Assembly (NCBI GenBank): GCA_947624845.1
Contig: CANQMB010000053.1
Location: 1 to 7,297, forward strand
Direction: 5' to 3'
DNA: 7,297 nt
Origin: an uncultured Bacilli bacterium
Lineage (GTDB): Bacteria > Bacillota_I > Bacilli_A > RF39 > UBA660
The notes beneath the pieces were generated by a model that saw only the letters and a program-made list of their open reading frames with translations, was not told the origin of the DNA and searched no databases. The position numbers and the translations under genes are program-made. Position 1 is the first letter of the stretch, and every line of letters starts with the position of its first letter. Positions 6,126-7,297 of the stretch are shown here, piece by piece.

Positions 6126-6614
6126 CTATTTTGTAAAATGAAGATATTTTTTATATTCTTGAATCAATTTTTCTAATGAATCTTTTGCATTTGCTGGTGA
6201 AGTACTGGGTAGATAGATCGCTTCTAGTTTTGTCTTGGGATAAATTTGTTTTTGATAGATTTCATAAGCTTTTTTGCCTGTAGTATATATCTTGGTGATT
6301 TTTGTTTTTTCAAGGATCAAACGAATGTCATTGACCTGAATGTTTTTAATACTCGAATCACTAGATTTTGTGATTTCACAAGAAGATAATACATCCCAAA
6401 GGGCGATTTTATTTTGTTTTAAAAACGCAACTTTCTCTTCTATAGAAACTGGCAAATTTTCATTGAAAACAGCGGCCAATACTTTCCAAAATCGATTTTT
6501 GGGATGCGCATAATAAAAACCAACTTCTCTAGATTTTACACTGGGAATGCTTCCCAATATTAAAATTTCAGAGTTTTCATCATAAATGGGGTCTAACTCA
6601 TGAATTACTTTCAT
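6126..6614 (-). CDS. DNA-deoxyinosine (hypoxanthine-DNA) glycosylase, uracil-DNA glycosylase superfamily
   Basis: The 162-residue protein resembles the hypoxanthine-DNA glycosylase group (family 6 of the UDG superfamily), which removes deaminated adenine (hypoxanthine) from DNA in base excision repair. Motif 1 is LILGSIPSVKSRE (18-30), followed by FYYAHPKNRFW (33-43), the segment expected to hold the active-site Asn40. Motif 2 is LPSTSPANA (135-143). ALWDVLSSCE (71-80) and the central YTTGKKAYE (110-118) also fit the fold. An in-frame ATG at 6669-6671 has no ribosome site and would overlap the upstream gene by 74 bases. The ATG at 6612-6614 gives the usual family length and begins with the typical HELDPIYD stretch. 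It overlaps the radical SAM gene by 17 bases, so the two are probably co-transcribed and translationally coupled. Substrate (hypoxanthine or uracil) is inferred from the family. Confidence 0.86.
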   Translation of the reverse strand: MKVIHELDPIYDENSEILILGSIPSVKSREVGFYYAHPKNRFWKVLAAVFNENLPVSIEEKVAFLKQNKIALWDVLSSCEITKSSDSSIKNIQVNDIRLILEKTKITKIYTTGKKAYEIYQKQIYPKTKLEAIYLPSTSPANAKDSLEKLIQEYKKYLHFTK

Positions 6615-7297
6615 ATTCCAACTTCTTTCCTTGATAGGTATTTCTTTTGCCCATTTCTTTATCAATATCATTCAGTACGCAAAATTTTTTAATTAACCAT
6701 TTGGGTTCAATTAAATCTTCTACTTTGGGGTCTCCTGTAATTCGGTGAATGACAATTTCACTTCGTAGATTTTCTAGTTGATTAATAACAATATCGATAT
6801 ATTCTTCTTTGGATAATACTTTAAATTTTTCTTTTTCATACAGCTTTGCTAAAGGTGTATTTTTAAGAATGTGAAGCATGTGAATTTTAATTCCCTGAAT
6901 ATCTAAAGTATTTAAATATTGTGCAGTTTCAATCATCTGTTCTTTTGTTTCGTAGGGAAGACCATTAATAATATGAACGACTACATCGATATTTGCTTTT
7001 CTAAGTTTCGTAACCATTTCTTCAAAACAAGAAAGTGTATGACAGCGATTAATTCTTTTTGAGGTTTCTTCATGGATGGTTTGAAGACCTAACTCTATGG
7101 TTAAGTAAGTTCGCTTATTTAATTCTTTTAAGTATTCTAAACACTCTTTGCTAATGGCATCTGGTCGAGTGGCAATATTTAGACCAATCACATTTTCTTG
7201 TCTTAAGATTTCTTCATAAGCTTTTTTTAACTCTTCTACGCTGGCATAAGTATTTGTATGGGCTTGAAAATATCCGATATATTGTGCATTTGGCCAT
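6598..7297 (-). CDS. Radical SAM protein, TIGR01212/YtqA (YhcC-like) family, N-terminal part outside the window
   Basis: Only the C-terminal 232 residues are visible; the reading frame runs off the right edge. The first residues read WPNAQYIGYFQAHTNTYAS, and the frame continues without a stop through a GTG at 7189-7191, which is an internal Val and not a start. Family markers are GYFQAHTNTYA, ATRPDAI, NKRTYLTIELGLQT, RINRCH, INGLPYETKEQM, IKIHMLHILKNTPLAKLYE, VIHRITGD and the terminal GKRNTYQGKK. The CxxxCxxC iron-sulphur motif should lie upstream of the window. Members bind a 4Fe-4S cluster and S-adenosylmethionine; the reaction of this family was not firmly established to my knowledge. The stop is TGA (6600-6598), the one clear TGA stop in the window, which supports the standard code. 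The gene overlaps the glycosylase start by 17 bases. Confidence 0.93.
   Translation of the reverse strand, partial: WPNAQYIGYFQAHTNTYASVEELKKAYEEILRQENVIGLNIATRPDAISKECLEYLKELNKRTYLTIELGLQTIHEETSKRINRCHTLSCFEEMVTKLRKANIDVVVHIINGLPYETKEQMIETAQYLNTLDIQGIKIHMLHILKNTPLAKLYEKEKFKVLSKEEYIDIVINQLENLRSEIVIHRITGDPKVEDLIEPKWLIKKFCVLNDIDKEMGKRNTYQGKKLEYESNS

Noticed and set aside
6598..6600. Alternative genetic code with TGA read as tryptophan
   Set aside because: The radical SAM frame ends at TGA right after its expected C-terminal motif, and reading through gives more stops and no family sequence.
1..7297. CRISPR array, insertion sequence, toxin-antitoxin or defence genes
   Set aside because: No regularly spaced repeats, transposase motifs or terminal inverted repeats were seen, and every long frame has a better explanation.

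Overview
The window is AT-rich DNA with Gram-positive hallmarks: a sortase, an LPXTG-type surface protein, a membrane-anchored carboxy-terminal processing protease and strong GGAGG/GAGGTGAT ribosome sites. It looks like a low-GC member of the Bacillota, possibly an uncultured gut Bacilli/Erysipelotrichia-like lineage; the lineage is an inference. The standard code fits, because the radical SAM gene ends at a TGA and read-through there gives no sensible protein.

Layout from left to right. (1) 1-142: tRNA-Asn(GUU) lacking only its first base, followed by two tandem hairpins, the second a clear intrinsic terminator. (2) 252-1502, plus strand: a CtpA/CtpB-like S41 protease. (3) 1520-3509, minus strand: a two-gene surface cassette, with a thioester-domain adhesin (Cys-Gln thioester motif, two Cna-B/SpaA-like domains, IPDTG anchor) followed by an overlapping sortase. 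(4) 3510-3731: a divergent intergenic region carrying an extended -10 promoter toward the adhesin and a perfect-consensus promoter toward fhs. (5) 3732-5312, plus strand: formate-tetrahydrofolate ligase (fhs), shorter than the family norm. (6) 5344-7297, minus strand: a TIGR01212/YtqA-type radical SAM gene (its 5' part lies outside the window), overlapping a hypoxanthine/uracil DNA glycosylase-like gene, then a gene with its own promoter for a membrane-anchored protein with two Ig-like repeats.

The adhesin and sortase should work together: the sortase would cleave IPDTG and attach the adhesin to the wall, where the thioester could bond covalently to a host or surface partner. The other genes look like housekeeping (one-carbon metabolism, DNA repair, proteolysis, tRNA). 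Both convergent gene pairs share a compact hairpin terminator that overlaps the stop codons of both genes.

I found no mobile element, CRISPR array, phage gene or defence system. The most unusual points are the sortase, which has no arginine anywhere after its catalytic histidine, and the compact thioester adhesin. Neither is strong evidence for a wholly new system.
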